DNA of 64,000 bases from Euptelea pleiosperma (lineage: Eukaryota; Streptophyta; Magnoliopsida; Ranunculales; Eupteleaceae), in NCBI GenBank assembly GCA_035048495.1, contig CM068545.1:42712450-42776449 (forward strand), in the 5' to 3' direction. The notes under the pieces were generated by a model that saw only the letters and a list, made by a program, of their open reading frames with translations, was not told the DNA's origin and did not search any database. Below, in pieces: positions 9,571-21,578 of this stretch. Position 1 is the stretch's first letter. Each line of letters begins with the position of its first letter. Position numbers and translations under genes: made by a program.

Positions 9571-11167
9571 TATTAGAAAATATATTATAATAACGTGTGT
9601 GAGATGCACCATATCACCTTTGGTGTATCTCATCACATATTCTCCGGATCATTAAGATTTGGATGAATCAATTAGAATTAGATTTGATTCTAAGATATTA
9701 GGATTCACTTCTTTATTGGACTCTTGTAATGCTCTGTATAAGAGATTTGAGTATGTCAATGTAATCATCTAAGTTTTATTAATAAATTCTAAAATTCTAC
9801 ATGGTATCAGAGCGGGTCACCCAACGACCTGTGCTCTACTGATCTTCCTCTTTTGATCCAGCGTCCTTCCGACGGGCAACACCTTTGTTGCATATCGGGT
9901 CTCAGATCCTTTCTCTTACTTTTCTCCTTTGAGTCTTGAACAAGACAACTATCTTCTTTGTTTTCTAGATTTACTTGAAACAAGAACGTCTCTTGAAGAA
10001 CTGAAGGAGCTCTACAAACAATGAAGGAAAGACTCTACGTTTCTTGGTCTTCCATCTCCAAATCCCTTTACATGGCCTGGTTCTGAACCTTTATGAGAGC
10101 TTTTCCCAAAAGGAAACCCTACCTCCTTATCATCCAAAAAAAGAGCTCAGAAGGTAACTCTTCAAGCACTTGGGTTCTCAATATGTTTTCATACTTTAGA
10201 AAATCTGTCAGACCATCTGCTCCAGCTGCCTGTTGTGATCAGTTTCTAGACTTCCATCACCACCAGCTAGTGATTATGGAGTTCATTCAACTAGGTACTA
10301 CAAGTGGTGATGTGATTCAAACCCCCTATTTATCAAATCTTGTGATGAAAGATGCTAAAAAAAACTTTTTTGGGCCCAACATAGGCCCAAATCTCATTAG
10401 CCAAAACTACTTGATTGAAGTATTTACTTAGCCAAAAAGGAAAAAGAAAAAAAATAAATTGCTTGTGGACTTTTAAAGTCCAAGCCCATGTGAGGTCTAG
10501 AAGATGCCCACACTTTTCATCAGTGAGGCCCAAAGAGAGGTCCATTGTCTTCCTATGCGGTCTAGAAGAGGACCACACACTTCATTGCTTGTGGACTCAA
10601 AGAACCCAAGCTTGTGATGCAAATAGATGCGCACACACATTTTGGCCCAACGAGGCTCTTTATCCAGATTAAAATCCGACAAGTTTTGGTCCTGCCTAAA
10701 CTGAATATTTCTCTGAGACGAGATCCCACATGATCATCATGGATTACCATTATGGCAAGCAACCACCTCTTTTTACTGTTAAGCATGTGCATCAAGACAT
10801 GATCATAATGATTCAACTATCTTGGCAAACTACAAATGACAATAGCATTCTTCAATGGCAATCAATCTTCAAGGCACTGGATTTCGGCAAACTTATGACA
10901 ATCATTGATCTCCAATCCCCATGAGTTTGAGGGGGAGTATTATAAAATATATTGTAATAAAGTGTGTTAGATGCACCATATCATCTTTGGTGTATCATAT
11001 CATCTATTCTCCAGATCATTAAGATTTGGATAAATCAATTAGGATTAAATTTGATTATAAGATATTAGGATTTCCTTCCTTATTGGACTCTTGTAATGCT
11101 CTATATAAGAGCTTTGATATGTCAAAATAATCATCGAAGTTATTCAATAAATCCTAAAATTTTTACA
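9571..11167 (+). mobile_element. Complete non-autonomous Copia element (1.6 kb)
   Basis: Two direct LTRs, 9571-9801 and 10938-11167 (about 230 bp each, similar but not identical), bound the element. Perfect AGGAT duplications flank it (9566-9570 and 11168-11172). The initiator-tRNA-Met primer site TGGTATCAGAGC follows the 5' LTR at once (9802-9813), and a GAGGGGGAG polypurine tract (10929-10937) precedes the 3' LTR. The 1.1-kb interior has no long Copia ORF. The last part (10880-10930) faintly resembles the end of Copia RNase H followed by 'LRG'-type codons over the polypurine tract. The LTR starts read TATTA rather than TGTTA, so the terminal dinucleotide is mutated or unusual. It is larger than a typical TRIM, so 'deletion derivative' fits best. 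Confidence 0.85.
9802..9813 (+). other. Primer binding site (initiator tRNA-Met)
   Basis: TGGTATCAGAGC is the canonical plant Copia primer site and abuts the ...CTACA end of the 5' LTR. Confidence 0.9.
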
Positions 11168-11455
11168 AGGATGACTTAGAAGATTAGTCCAATCAAATCC
11201 TGATCATCTCATCATCATCTACGCATGATTATCTCATAAACTCAAAACGAATCTTTAGTGTACAAAAATGGGACGTCTACAACAGGGATAGTAGAGGAGA
11301 ACCCTCCTTCATTTTCTCCCCTTCCAAAACCCAATGTTCTCTGTAGGACTACAACAACATCATTGCCAGCCCTTGGTAGATGTAAGGGGTATTTTCTGAC
11401 AATACACGTGGATCTTTGGGATAACGATATGTGTTCACGAACAACATGACCAAGA

Positions 11456-11570
11456 GGCCGACTCGTGATGATGCATGTTTGGCCGACTCGTGATGATGCA
11501 TGTTTGACTGACCTAGGATGACGAATGTTTGGCCGACTTGGAATGATGCATGTTCGGCCGACTCAAGGGA
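11456..11570. repeat. 25-bp tandem repeat, about 4.5 units
   Basis: The unit GGCCGACTCGTGATGATGCATGTTT repeats exactly twice from 11456, then with mismatches at 11506 and 11531, and ends in a partial unit. It repeats the GTCGGNC/GGCCGAC words scattered to about 11690. Confidence 0.85.
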
Positions 11571-11850
11571 AGACAGGTCAGTCCGACTTACCAAGGAACA
11601 ACTGGAGTGGGACAAAAGCCGAATGGCGCAAAGGTAACAAGTCGGACCGGACCACCCCGACGCCAGGGTTAGTCGACTAAAGGGGAGCGGAGATCAATAA
11701 AATAGTTCTGAACAACGAAAAGAAAACAGCCATCTAGTGTACTTTCAAATAAAAGCACGATCTACGACAGATCACGCATAAAACAAAGATGGTTGGGTTG
11801 ATTGGTATGGATAGCATCGTGCTCTTGGACACATAGGGAGTCGCATATCC

Positions 11851-11858
11851 TATAAATA
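11851..11858 (+). promoter_or_regulatory. TATA box in Tat-like LTR fragment
   Basis: TATAAATA in the context CCTATAAATAGAG, typical of plant LTR promoters. It lies 800 bp upstream of the alpha-glucosidase start and points towards it, so read-through into the gene is possible but unproven. Confidence 0.5.
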
Positions 11859-12060
11859 GAGAGCTATAGTAAGAAAGAAGGTAAGCAATCTGGAGTATTA
11901 ATAAACGGGATTAAAGTTTACGCCAAGAAACTAACTTAAGCTTCGGATGCTCTTTGATGGATTTCCTACCATCAGAGTTCATTTTCAGGTTACATCGGAC
12001 GAGACGACAGAGGTACCAGACGAGTCGGCAGGAGAACTAGGCTACATGATAAAGCAAACG

Positions 12061-12663
12061 ACTTTCTCGGATTTTCAGTTTGACAGCTCGGTGGAGGAGT
12101 CAGCCTAGGCGGATCAAGCATCTGATTGTGCATATCTCGAGGGGATGTAGGATTTTCCCTTAAAGTAGAGTTTCGAAATTAAACTGTGCGGCTATAGAAA
12201 TTACACGAGTACTCTTAACCGGGTCAAAAGGTTCCCCTTTTTTTCCTCTTTTACGCGTCTAAATTGTATCGGTTGTTGGACGCAACACTACAATATAGGA
12301 TGTAAAATTCAACCGAGGGACCACACCCCCTGCTGTGGAACTCAGGTCCACAGCTAGGTGTTTGTGGACCCTGAGTGAAAATCCACTGGACTGATGTGCA
12401 TCTCGAGGACGTAAGAACCTCAGATCTACTGTCACAAAGCTTATCAAAATAAAATATTGTAAGCAGTTTGTGCACTTCACGAGGGTGATAAGGATCATCG
12501 AATGATTCGCATGATGATTTTTTTTATTGGATAATTGGACGTCATGTGGGGACGGGCGATGGAAAGCATCTTTTTTTAATTTGGTTGTTGTATAGAGACC
12601 ACCAAAGACAGTACAAATTAAAGGTCTCAGTTTTCTTCATCACGTACAGTGTAGAGCAAGAAA
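12061..12663 (+). promoter_or_regulatory. 5' flank of the alpha-glucosidase gene
   Basis: No other gene lies here, so promoter and 5' UTR must fall in this interval or in the adjoining LTR. A weak TATA-like TATAGAG stands at 12591 and a T-run at 12571. A modest hairpin (about 12341-12374) has CTCAGGTCCACA and TGTGGACCCTGAG arms. I see no strong core promoter, so the transcription start is undetermined. Confidence 0.35.
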
Positions 12664-15600
12664 ATGAGACGAAAAGCTTATCTTCTTCTTCCCCCTCTTC
12701 TTCTTCCTCTCCTCCTCTTCTTCTGTTTCTTCTCTCCATCTTATGGAGAAGAACCAGTTGGGTATGGTTATGCAGTCCAATCGATCGCCGTCGATCCGTC
12801 CGGAAAGTCGTTGACCGCCAGTCTTCGAGTTATTAAGAATTCCAACGTCTTTGGGCCGGATATTCAGGATCTAAGATTTCTAGCCAGGTAAGAGAAGAAC
12901 CATTACATTTTTCAAGATTTGATTCCTTTTTTTTATATTTTTTTTTTTGTAAGCTGCATTCCTCTCCTGTTAGGGGATTTTTCATTCTTTAATTCAAGCC
13001 CATCAATCTAAAACCATTCAATTGATGGGCCCACCTGAATACTTTTAAACAATCACATGCTCCTACTGATCTTCCCTATTAGGGATCGAAGGTGATCAAG
13101 CCCAAGTTCCCTTGGGTTGGAACCTAGAGAAGACAAGCTTAGTCTAACTTGAAAGAGAAGGATGGATATTTTCCATGATTTTCTGGATATTTGGGGACCT
13201 TGATTAAAAGAGGGTTCATTTAGCTGTTTTCTTTTGTTATTAAAGTTAGGGCCGATTGGATTGCCATTTCTCGGGCTCCAGTTATCGCCCTAAAATGACA
13301 GGCTCCGGTTACAGGACACAATATGAGCCACGTGGCTCACTCTTAGAGGACTCTGACCGTATGGATGTTTGTCCAATCCCTAGGTGGACCTACAAACCAA
13401 AAATCAGCCCGATTAGTGATTTCTAGGTGGACCTACAGACAAATGTGTTTTTCTTTCTTAAAAAGGCCCTTGGATCAATCATTAATGTAAAATATCTTTA
13501 TCTTATTTTGGCGGGTCCCACCACTATAATTGATGAGAGGGTTGGAGAGGGGTGGGACCGTGGGAGTAGGTTTTTTTTTTGTTAATTATGTTTATTGAGT
13601 TAGCAAAATTTAAAAAAGTCCTCGTCAATGACTTTCAAGGGATAAAACTTTGATGACCGGGCCGATCACGGAGCGTGTATTTTGTACGGACTGGTCACTT
13701 CGGCCTCACCACACACCTACTCAGGTGAGTACTTGAGTGCTTTTTGCTAAAACACTCACCCGTGTACATGTGCGGTGAGGCCAAGGTGGTCGAACCGTAC
13801 AAAATCAAGGTGCCGTAATCTGCTGCCCTGTCATCGAAGTTTTACTCACTTTCAAGTATTTCTGACAAAAAAAAAGTGGCTTCAAACATTGGCGGTACCC
13901 TTAGATTCAAGAGATTCATGTCATTTACCGTTGGATTCAAGAGATTCACGGTCCACGAGACCAACAATCATTTTATCCTTTGCAGTTGTTGCCATGGTAG
14001 AAAATCTTGGGGTCGGAGGCTGGATTGGTGGGCTCTGATCCCGATCCAGACTTAGGGTGGATCGTTCGTCTCGGATCATCTTGAGGGTTCTTCATGAAAA
14101 GTGCATCTCGGGCGAGACAACCCCATTTCAGATCTTCTTGGTGGCCACCGATCCTAATCTAGAACGGGATCGGCCGAGGCTTCTAACCACCTATGGACCG
14201 TGACGAAAAACTTGGCTAGTACTCCCAGACCTTTTTCTAAATGGAGATTGCTTATCCATGGACTTGGCTAGCACTCCAGAATCTATAAGTAGCAGATTTA
14301 TCTGCAAATACTTTTCAATAATAGGAGTCCAGATTGGCCAATTAGATAAGTTCATAAGGGATGTGGTTCACTTAGCGTGTAGGCATTTTTTACTACCACA
14401 TTTAGCGCCTAAAAGACCAGTTTCACCGATGACCTTCCTTTGAAGTTCAGTCTTGTGCCTTATAAGGCCAACTTACTTACTTTACCCGTTGTTTCAAGCG
14501 ATTTAGTCATCGATGGATGAGGGGCTCACCTTTTTCGGAACAAGAGTGATGAGAGTTGCATTTAGCTCTTTGAGCATTTTCTTGCATCTGTCCCATTGAT
14601 CGGATGTTGATACCTAAGTAATAGTCACTGGTCATTCTCCCGCCGCCTGCTCCCAATGATGCAGATAAAAGCCTCGGGGGTTGAGTAGCAGATTGAGTTT
14701 TCTATGATCCAATCGGCCTGATCAATTCGATATCCACCACAGGTTGGGTTTGAGAACCGTGTGATGGGTGACTATCCAGCATAACACTGGATAATTTCCG
14801 ATGTGCCCCCAATTCAATGTTTGTTGCCTGTGATCTGTGTCTACTACCTCTAAGAAAACAAAAATGATCAAAGCATTTGGTGTAGAATGAACCTGAGTGA
14901 CCTCGCTTTTCGACGACTTGGGCATTTGGAGATAAGATCCATTTTGATTCAGATCTCATAATCGTTGGATCTAGGGTGTAAATTTGGCCAGTGACCCGCA
15001 GCCACATTTGGATTTTTCAGGCCAAAGCCTGACCTAACCTGGCCCAGCCCGTTAGGTCCTTGGGCCAGGCCTGGGCCTACTCCCTTGAAGCCCGACCCAG
15101 TTCGAAACCAACCCGAACCAGCTTAGCCCTGCCCAAAAATGGCCCGACCAAACCCGGGCTTGGCATGACCCCAGCCCGCGCCCAAGAGTATCACTTCTTA
15201 TGTTTTTTCATTTTTTTAAAATTAAGATCGTGCCCGACCCAGCCTAAAGCCCACCCCTACGGACCTAGGAATGGGCCTAGGCCCTGACATTTTGGCTCGG
15301 TCCAAAAAGTAGTCAGCCCAAGGTGGACCTGAAATTTACACCCCTATCTGATGCATATACGGATCACAATGTTCAGTCAGATATGGATCATGATCTACCT
15401 GCGTCTCACCCATTCAATGCCATTGATTCAACCCACGTGTCAGTGGGTTGGGTCTGTATCATGTTATGTGGATCATGAGATATTGTTCCTGGTCAATACA
15501 TTTAAAGTCGTGTTTGGATGTAGATCTACTTGTATCCAATCCATGTCAATGGTGAGGAAATTAGATTGTGCAATTGTAAGTTTTTTACCCCTTATTTTAA

Positions 15601-18600
15601 ATTCTTCAAGGAATTGAACTAGTAATTCTTTGGCATTTAGTCAAGCCAAACTTGTAAATCCAAATTCATGGGTCAGTGGCAAGTTTAATTGGCCCTGCAA
15701 CGCTGCAACGAGAGCTTACTACATCAAAAATTGTTTCAGTTATATAAACTTGCGATCTTTCTTTTCATTTTCTAATGTTCAAACAAGAATGTTTTGCCTC
15801 TCCTTACAGATTTGACACTAATGAACGGTTAAGAATCCATATAACCGATTCCAACCACCAGAGATGGGAAATCCCACAAGAAATTCTCCCTCGCAAGACC
15901 CAACTCTCCCACCGATCCATGCCCGAAAACCACCTTGATCGATCGGGAAGCCACCAAACCCTGTCAGAAAATCACTTCCTCTCCATTCCAGAATCTGACC
16001 TCATCCTCACTGTCCGCACCACCCCCTTTGGATTTTCTATTGCTCGCCGTTCAACCGGCGATATCCTCTTTGACACTTCACCAGTGGAGTCAGATTCCAG
16101 CACCACATTCGTGTTCAAGGACCAATACATACAGGTTTCCTCATCACTCCCAGCAGACAGGTCATCTCTCTACGGCCTAGGAGAGCATACCAAAAAGACA
16201 TTCCGTCTGACACATAACGATACCCTGACAATGTGGAATGCTGACATTGGGAGTGTCAATCTGCATGTAAATCTCTATGGGTCCCACCCATTCTACATGG
16301 ATGTCAGATCGCCTTCACATCATAGCAAAGTCACAGCAGGAATTACTCATGGTGTTCTGTTGCTCAACAGTAATGGTATGGACATTATATATGAAGGCTC
16401 CCGCATAACTTATAAGGTTATTGGAGGTGTTCTTGATTTCTACTTCTTTGCTGGGCCATCGCCAAAATCCGTTATGCAGCAATACACGGAGCTCATTGGC
16501 CGGCCTGCACCAATGCCATACTGGTCCTTCGGTAAGCTTGCTAGACTCTACTCTTTGTTGGTGCTAGTATAACATCAGAGAAGGTTTTGCACATGTTTGA
16601 TGTTTAAAGACTCCATAAGAAATCTAAATAGGGTTGAAGTTTGGAAATTTGGAAAGTTGTAGGCTTCCCTATCCCTCCCTCAGTCCCTTGTAACCTTTTT
16701 TACAGCATCTGCTGAAATCTGCTGATAAACAATTTGGAAATGTTCTCCAAGGCGCTGCCCACCTAATGTCAGAGAGAGCTTTCTATGGTGCTACTCGCAT
16801 CACCTTCAACCTCCAGCTTCTGCACCTGTAAATTTTTAGCCTGTCTTAAACCCTGTAGATCTGCTCTTATCTCCACTTCTTCGGCGACACATTGCTCCAG
16901 CAGCTATACAACATCCTTTCTCATCACGAAGAACATAACCCAGACTTGCCTTCTTTGGCTTTTCTTTATTAGCACCATCAAAATTGAGTTATACCCATCC
17001 CTTCTCCAGCTTCACCCACCTAGATGCATTTCTGATTTCTGATAATGTTGGTATGTTTGTTTGCATAGGATTTCACCAATGCCGATATGGGTACAAAAAC
17101 GTGTTTGATCTTGAGGGCGTGGTTGCTGGGTATGCAAAAGCTGGAATTCCTCTGGAAGTTATGTGGACGGATATTGACCACATGGACGCATATAAAGATT
17201 TCACTCTTGATCCCATCAACTTTCCACCAGAACAGATGAAGAAATTCGTTGATCAACTTCACCAGAATGGACAGAAATATGTGATCATCTTAGATCCTGG
17301 TAACGCAAACTGAAACTAACTTGGTAACGCAAACTGAAAGTAACTTGTCTCCACCAATGGTTAGCTATCCTGAGTTGGATGAACTTTTTGATGTCGTTTT
17401 GAATCTGTTATAAAATAGAGAAATGGTTTTCTGCACAGGCAGTGTAAAGAAGTCTTCATAGTAGGGGTTTTCAGCACATGGACGTTGTGGTGGTGGTCTA
17501 CTTGTTCGACACTGTTACCCTCTCCCCATGTGCCAAGTTTCAGCCCAAAGCTCTCTATGGAGAAATTTTTTGATCCTGCAACCTATAGTTAAGCAACACC
17601 TGTCCTGGGGTTAAGGTGGCCTTAACTGTAGTTACCCTTAACAGTGGAAAGCAACTACAGTTAATGGGCCACCTTAACCCCCACGACAGGTGGCACTTAA
17701 CTATAGGTGGCAGGATCACTGGATCAAAAAGTTGCAGGATCAAAAAAACATTCCCCTTAATGTGTCAAAAAGAGGCAGGATTCCTTTAAATTTATCTTTA
17801 TATTAGAAAAACAGAACCATGCCCATGTGCGAAACCACAGGCCCCTTTTCAGCCATCACCTCGGCTGCCACTTGTAGAAAACCATGATTGTGTTGACTTC
17901 TTTACTCAACTGTCTGTGTAGAGAAACCGTTCCCATTAAAATGCAAAAGGAAATAATTACTCTAACTCAACTCAATGTTTTAGCCAAGTCAACGCGGTTC
18001 TGTGCTAATGTCTTTTGCCCACAGGTATCAGCGTGAACAACACATACGGAACATACATAAGAGGCATGCAAGCTGATGTCTTCATAAAACGTGATGGCAA
18101 GCCTTACCTGGGCGAGGTCTGGCCAGGACCTGTTTACTTCCCTGATTTCCTAAATCCAGCAGCAGGAATATACTGGGGCAGCGAGATCGCCACATTCCAT
18201 CAGATTCTCTCCTTTGACGGCCTCTGGATTGACATGAATGAGATTTCCAACTTCATCTCCTCCCCCTCCTCCCCCTCTTCTACCCTTGATAACCCTCCAT
18301 ACAAGATCAACAATGCTGAAATCCAACGACCCATCAACGAGAAAACGGTCCCAGCAACATCTCTTCACTTCGGTAACATCACCGAGTATAATGTCCACAA
18401 CCTCTATGGTCTCTTAGAATCCAAGGCCACAAATTTAGCTCTAATAGAATCAATTAGAAAAAGGCCATTTGTACTTTCAAGATCAACTTTTGTTGGGTCC
18501 GGAAAGTACACAGCACATTGGACAGGCGACAATGCTGCCACATGGGATGACCTAGCATACACAATTCCATCTATTTTGAACTCCGGACTGTTTGGAATTC

Positions 18601-19648
18601 CGATGGTTGGAGCCGATATCTGTGGATTTGCCCGAAACACGACTGAGGAGCTCTGCCAACGTTGGATTCAGGTAAATGTGCATGTTCAGGAATTCCAAGC
18701 ATAGGGTCACACATATGTTGTGCTTTTGTTACGAGCTTGTGTTCACCAAGCTTTGTTTCAATGCAGCTAGGGGCCTTTTATCCCTTCGCTAGAGACCACT
18801 CAGACAAGGAAACAATTCGTCAGGAGCTCTATCAATGGGATTCTGTTGCCACAGCAGCAAAGAAGGCGCTTGGGCTCCGATACAAGCTACTCCCTTACTT
18901 CTACACGTTAATGTACGAAGCACACACTAGAGGGACTCCCATCGCACGGCCCCTTTTCTTCTCATTCCCTGAGGATGTCCAAACCTATGGAATAAGTTCT
19001 CAGTTTCTGATCGGTGAAGGTGTAATGGTGTCGCCAGTATTGAAGCCAGGAGAAGTTTCAGTTGACGCATACTTCCCTGCTGGGAATTGGTTTGACCTCT
19101 TCGACTATTCACAATCAGTAAGCACAACAAATGGAAGGTACGTCAAACTCAATGCCGCACCAGATCATATAAACGTGCATGTTCGAGAAGGGAACATTCT
19201 AGCCATGCAAGGAGAAGCCATGACAACACAAGAAGCCCGGAAGACAGGGTTCCAGCTCTTGGTAGCGGTCGGCAGTAATGGTAACACCACCGGAGAAGTT
19301 TTCTTAGATGATGGAGAGGAGGTAGAGATGGGAGGAGGGGGAGGGAGGTGGAGTTTAGTGAGGTTTTTCAGTGGAGTAGTAAGGGATGAGGTGATGGTTA
19401 GGTCAGAGGTTGTGAATGGAAGATTTGCTGTGGATCAGAAGTGGATCATAGAGAAAGTGAGTATTGTGGGTTTGAAACTGAAGACTAGGTTCAAACAGCA
19501 TATGTTAGACGTCAATGGAACAAACTTGAACGGTGATTCTGGGATAAGAGTGAGTTTCAACAGGACGGGAAGTCTTGGTACTGCAGAGATTACAGGCCTA
19601 TCACTAATAATTGGAAAAGAATTTGAATTAAAGCTGCAAATTAACTAA
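12664..19648 (+). CDS. GH31 alpha-glucosidase, five exons (AGLU1-like)
   Basis: Exons 12664-12887, 15810-16531, 17069-17299, 18025-18671 and 18767-19648 join at GT-AG sites into 2,706 nt (901 residues), the usual length for plant GH31 alpha-glucosidases. The enzyme releases glucose from non-reducing ends of alpha-glucans or maltose at acidic pH, usually in the apoplast or cell wall. Residues 1-28 (basic start, Leu-rich core, ending SYG) form a signal peptide. The nucleophile motif GLWIDMNE places Asp at about 462, and HWTGDN places the acid/base Asp at about 561. '[13 protein letters not shown]', 'GSHPFYMD' and 'GADICGF' are family hallmarks. From memory it fits Arabidopsis At5g11720 (AGLU) better than the xylosidase XYL1, because it lacks the Cys-rich insert XYL1 has after the nucleophile. 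Several NxT/S sites suggest glycosylation. No stop or shift is visible, so it looks functional. Alternative: an alpha-xylosidase-like paralog. Confidence 0.93.
13612..13880. mobile_element. Foldback MITE in intron 1
   Basis: The two halves are imperfect inverted repeats of about 110 bp. The inner arms are TTTTGTACGG...CGGCCTCACC (from about 13680) against GGTGAGGCC...CCGTACAAAA (to about 13804). The outer arms pair 'ATAAAACTTTGATGACCGGGC' with 'CTGTCATCGAAGTTTTACTC'. No ORF. Target duplication and superfamily not resolved. Confidence 0.7.
14972..15346. mobile_element. Foldback MITE with TAGGGGTGTAAATTT ends, intron 1
   Basis: The left end TAGGGTGTAAATTT and right end AAATTTACACCCCTA are inverted, and the interior is rich in GGGCC/GGCCC words that also pair. 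Such ends are common in plant hAT-type MITEs, but I could not confirm an 8-bp target duplication. Confidence 0.55.
17299..17346. repeat. 24-bp tandem duplication over the exon 3 splice donor
   Basis: GGTAACGCAAACTGAAACTAACTT at 17299-17322 is repeated with one mismatch at 17323-17346. The first G is the last base of exon 3, so the 5' splice donor is duplicated. Using the second donor would add 24 nt containing an in-frame TGA shortly after the junction. Confidence 0.9.
17563..17748. mobile_element. Foldback MITE in intron 3
   Basis: Near-perfect inverted arms: TTTTTTTGATCCTGCAAC...CCTATAGTTAAG...GGTTAAGGTGGCC...AACTGTAGTT on the left, and the reverse complement of each block in reverse order on the right, around a 10-20 nt loop. 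The right end has an extra copy of the GGATCAAAAA...GCAGGATC word. The whole unit could form one long hairpin in the pre-mRNA. Confidence 0.8.
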
Positions 19649-19676
19649 TAATCAGGGAATTCTAGATGACATCATA

Positions 19677-19682
19677 AATAAA
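19677..19682 (+). terminator. Poly(A) signal of the alpha-glucosidase gene
   Basis: AATAAA lies 29 nt after the TAA stop (19646-19648). The downstream sequence is T-rich. It is the best candidate for 3'-end formation. Confidence 0.5.
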
Positions 19683-20165
19683 ATGAGCACCTATTGGAAA
19701 TGGAAGTCTTTGTCATTTTCACAAGGATGTAAAAGACATCTTCGTCAGCTTATGATGACATGATTCTGAATTAAGCCTCTTCAACAGCAATTGATGTACT
19801 TATACTGCATAGGTGACGCCTACTAACCTTTTGTATCAGCTTCAACTTCTTTGCAAAAGGATCATGTGGCACTCTGCACATCACTTATCCAGTGCCAACG
19901 TAAACACCATTATAGTCCCCATTCAACCATTGAAATCAACTCAGGACACACTAATCACCGGGTCCCAATCTACCATATCCTACATATCTGTCCAGAAGTT
20001 TTACTTCATTGAATCACACCAGACACTCTCCCACTTGTAGGGTCCCCAATGTCATCAAGGTCCACTCGTGCGCACCTATGCAATAATGACATGGACAAAT
20101 GTGTCAAATGTCTGACACACATACGAGGGGTCTAACACAATACCTTTGAAAAGCCCAAGACGCAA

Positions 20166-20411
20166 GCACATCTATGAACATGAATTAACTTTAATAGTTT
20201 AGTCATAAATCTGAAGGCTCAAAAAATATAAAGAAAGAAACATATAAGCACATCTATGAACATGAATTAACTTTAATAGTTTAGTCATAAATCTGAAGGC
20301 TCAAAAAATATAAAGAAAGAAACAGATAAGCACATCTATGAACATGAATTAACTTTAATAGTTTAGTCATAAATCTGAAGGCTCAAAAAATATAAAGAAA
20401 GAAATATATAA
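20166..20411. repeat. 82-bp minisatellite, three copies
   Basis: Units at 20166-20247, 20248-20329 and 20330-20411 are almost identical; only positions near the unit ends (CATATAA, CAGATAA, TATATAA) differ. The unit begins GCACATCTATGAACATGAAT. The high identity implies recent expansion. Non-coding. Confidence 0.95.
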
Positions 20412-21464
20412 AAAGTAAAAGAATACATTTCCATAGAACATAGAGCTATCCAATAAATTAGTAAATATAAATAGATTTATAAGAGGGAAGACTGTCAAAT
20501 AACTATAGATGTATTTAACTTACAAGGTAGAGTATAGAAGATGGAAAACACTAAGCCTCTTTTAGAAATAATTTTCTACAATAAAATAAAGGGTGACACT
20601 ACTGTATGTGTATGGGCATCTGTCAACATGACCAAAAAACAGTAAAAGTGTTGTCATTGCTACATAGCGTACCACAAAGTCCTCAACCAAGCCTGTCACC
20701 ATCCAAGCCCAAAACTCTCACGCTCATAATCGGGCCATCCAAGTATCCCTCGAATAGACACAAAGCATAGGAGCTCCACAGGCCTAAGTACTGAAAGCTC
20801 ACTAGCCTACTGCATGACCCTCAGGTTCTCACATGTTTGTTTGGAGAATTCTCATAGCATGACTGGGTCACCCAGTCACCAAGGAAGGCCTAGCATCACC
20901 TCTCCTCTCCAAAGGATACGTAGCCTTTTCCCCCTAGTAGCATTATAATACACCCAGCACCCTATGTCCTGAGCAAGGTTTAAAGTTTTGATATATATTG
21001 TAATATATTGTATGATACTTACAGTAATTTGAGAATAATGATATGATTTATAGAGTTATATAGTATCATTCCTTATGTATTGTACCTGTATAATGAAGCA
21101 TGTGAAACTTTTAAATGCAAACATCATCTGACCATTACACCATAGAGGTGGTTCATGGCTATCAATACAACCTTGTCATATTGACTTTGGAACGATTGGA
21201 GCTGGGGTCTGGGTATGATTGGACGTGAGACCACGTGTCTAAAGGCATGCTCTCGTACCCAAAAATAGCCAAACAACATTCATTCAACTTCCTCCATGAT
21301 TTCCAATTAAGAAAAAACAAATCTACTAATCAATATGAAAAAACATCTTTAGATCTTTTGAATAGAACCATAAAACTTTGATGATTCATTTCTTATTTCT
21401 TTTGTCTCATTTTTACACGTATTTTTTCCACTCAACAAAGTCCTCAAGGTATATACTTAATTAT

Positions 21465-21578
21465 TTCTTTTGGTAGGCAAGCAGGCTAGTTTGTGGGTTA
21501 GTGGGTGAAGACATTTTTTGAGCCCAGGTCTGGGGTATCAACAGAGACTTTACCAACTAAGCAAGCAGTCACTAAATC
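21465..21578 (-). mobile_element. Probable tRNA-derived SINE
   Basis: The minus strand has a pol III A-box-like TTGCTTAGTTGG (21564-21553) and, about 27 nt further, a degenerate B-box-like GGGCTCAAA (21525-21517). 'CTTCACCCACTAACCCAC' and an A-rich end (ACCAAAAGAAAT) follow. This layout matches plant SINE heads. No cloverleaf folds well, so it is not a tRNA gene. Target duplications were not identified. Confidence 0.4.

Larger units (their letters stand above)
11440..12060 (+). mobile_element. Fragment of a second Tat-like LTR
   Basis: A 25-bp tandem array (11456-11570), a TATA box (11851) and a 'TAACTTAAGCTTCGGATGCTC' segment (11931-11951) occur in the same order as in Tat-type LTRs; the last segment parallels 8293-8319. 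No polypurine tract, primer site or matching second LTR was found, so the ends are approximate. From 11173 to 11440 I see nothing definite. Confidence 0.4.

Noticed and set aside
10333..10816. Several 60-85 codon frames on both strands within the small Copia element
   Set aside because: They overlap each other in opposite strands and match no Copia domain, so none is a supported gene.
14258..15007. Extra exons of the glucosidase within intron 1
   Set aside because: Exon 1 joins exon 2 in phase with continuous family similarity ([13 protein letters not shown]); frames in between show no GH31 content.
21465..21578. A tRNA gene on the minus strand
   Set aside because: The A-box-like and B-box-like words are present, but the acceptor and anticodon stems do not pair and the B box is degenerate; a SINE head fits better.
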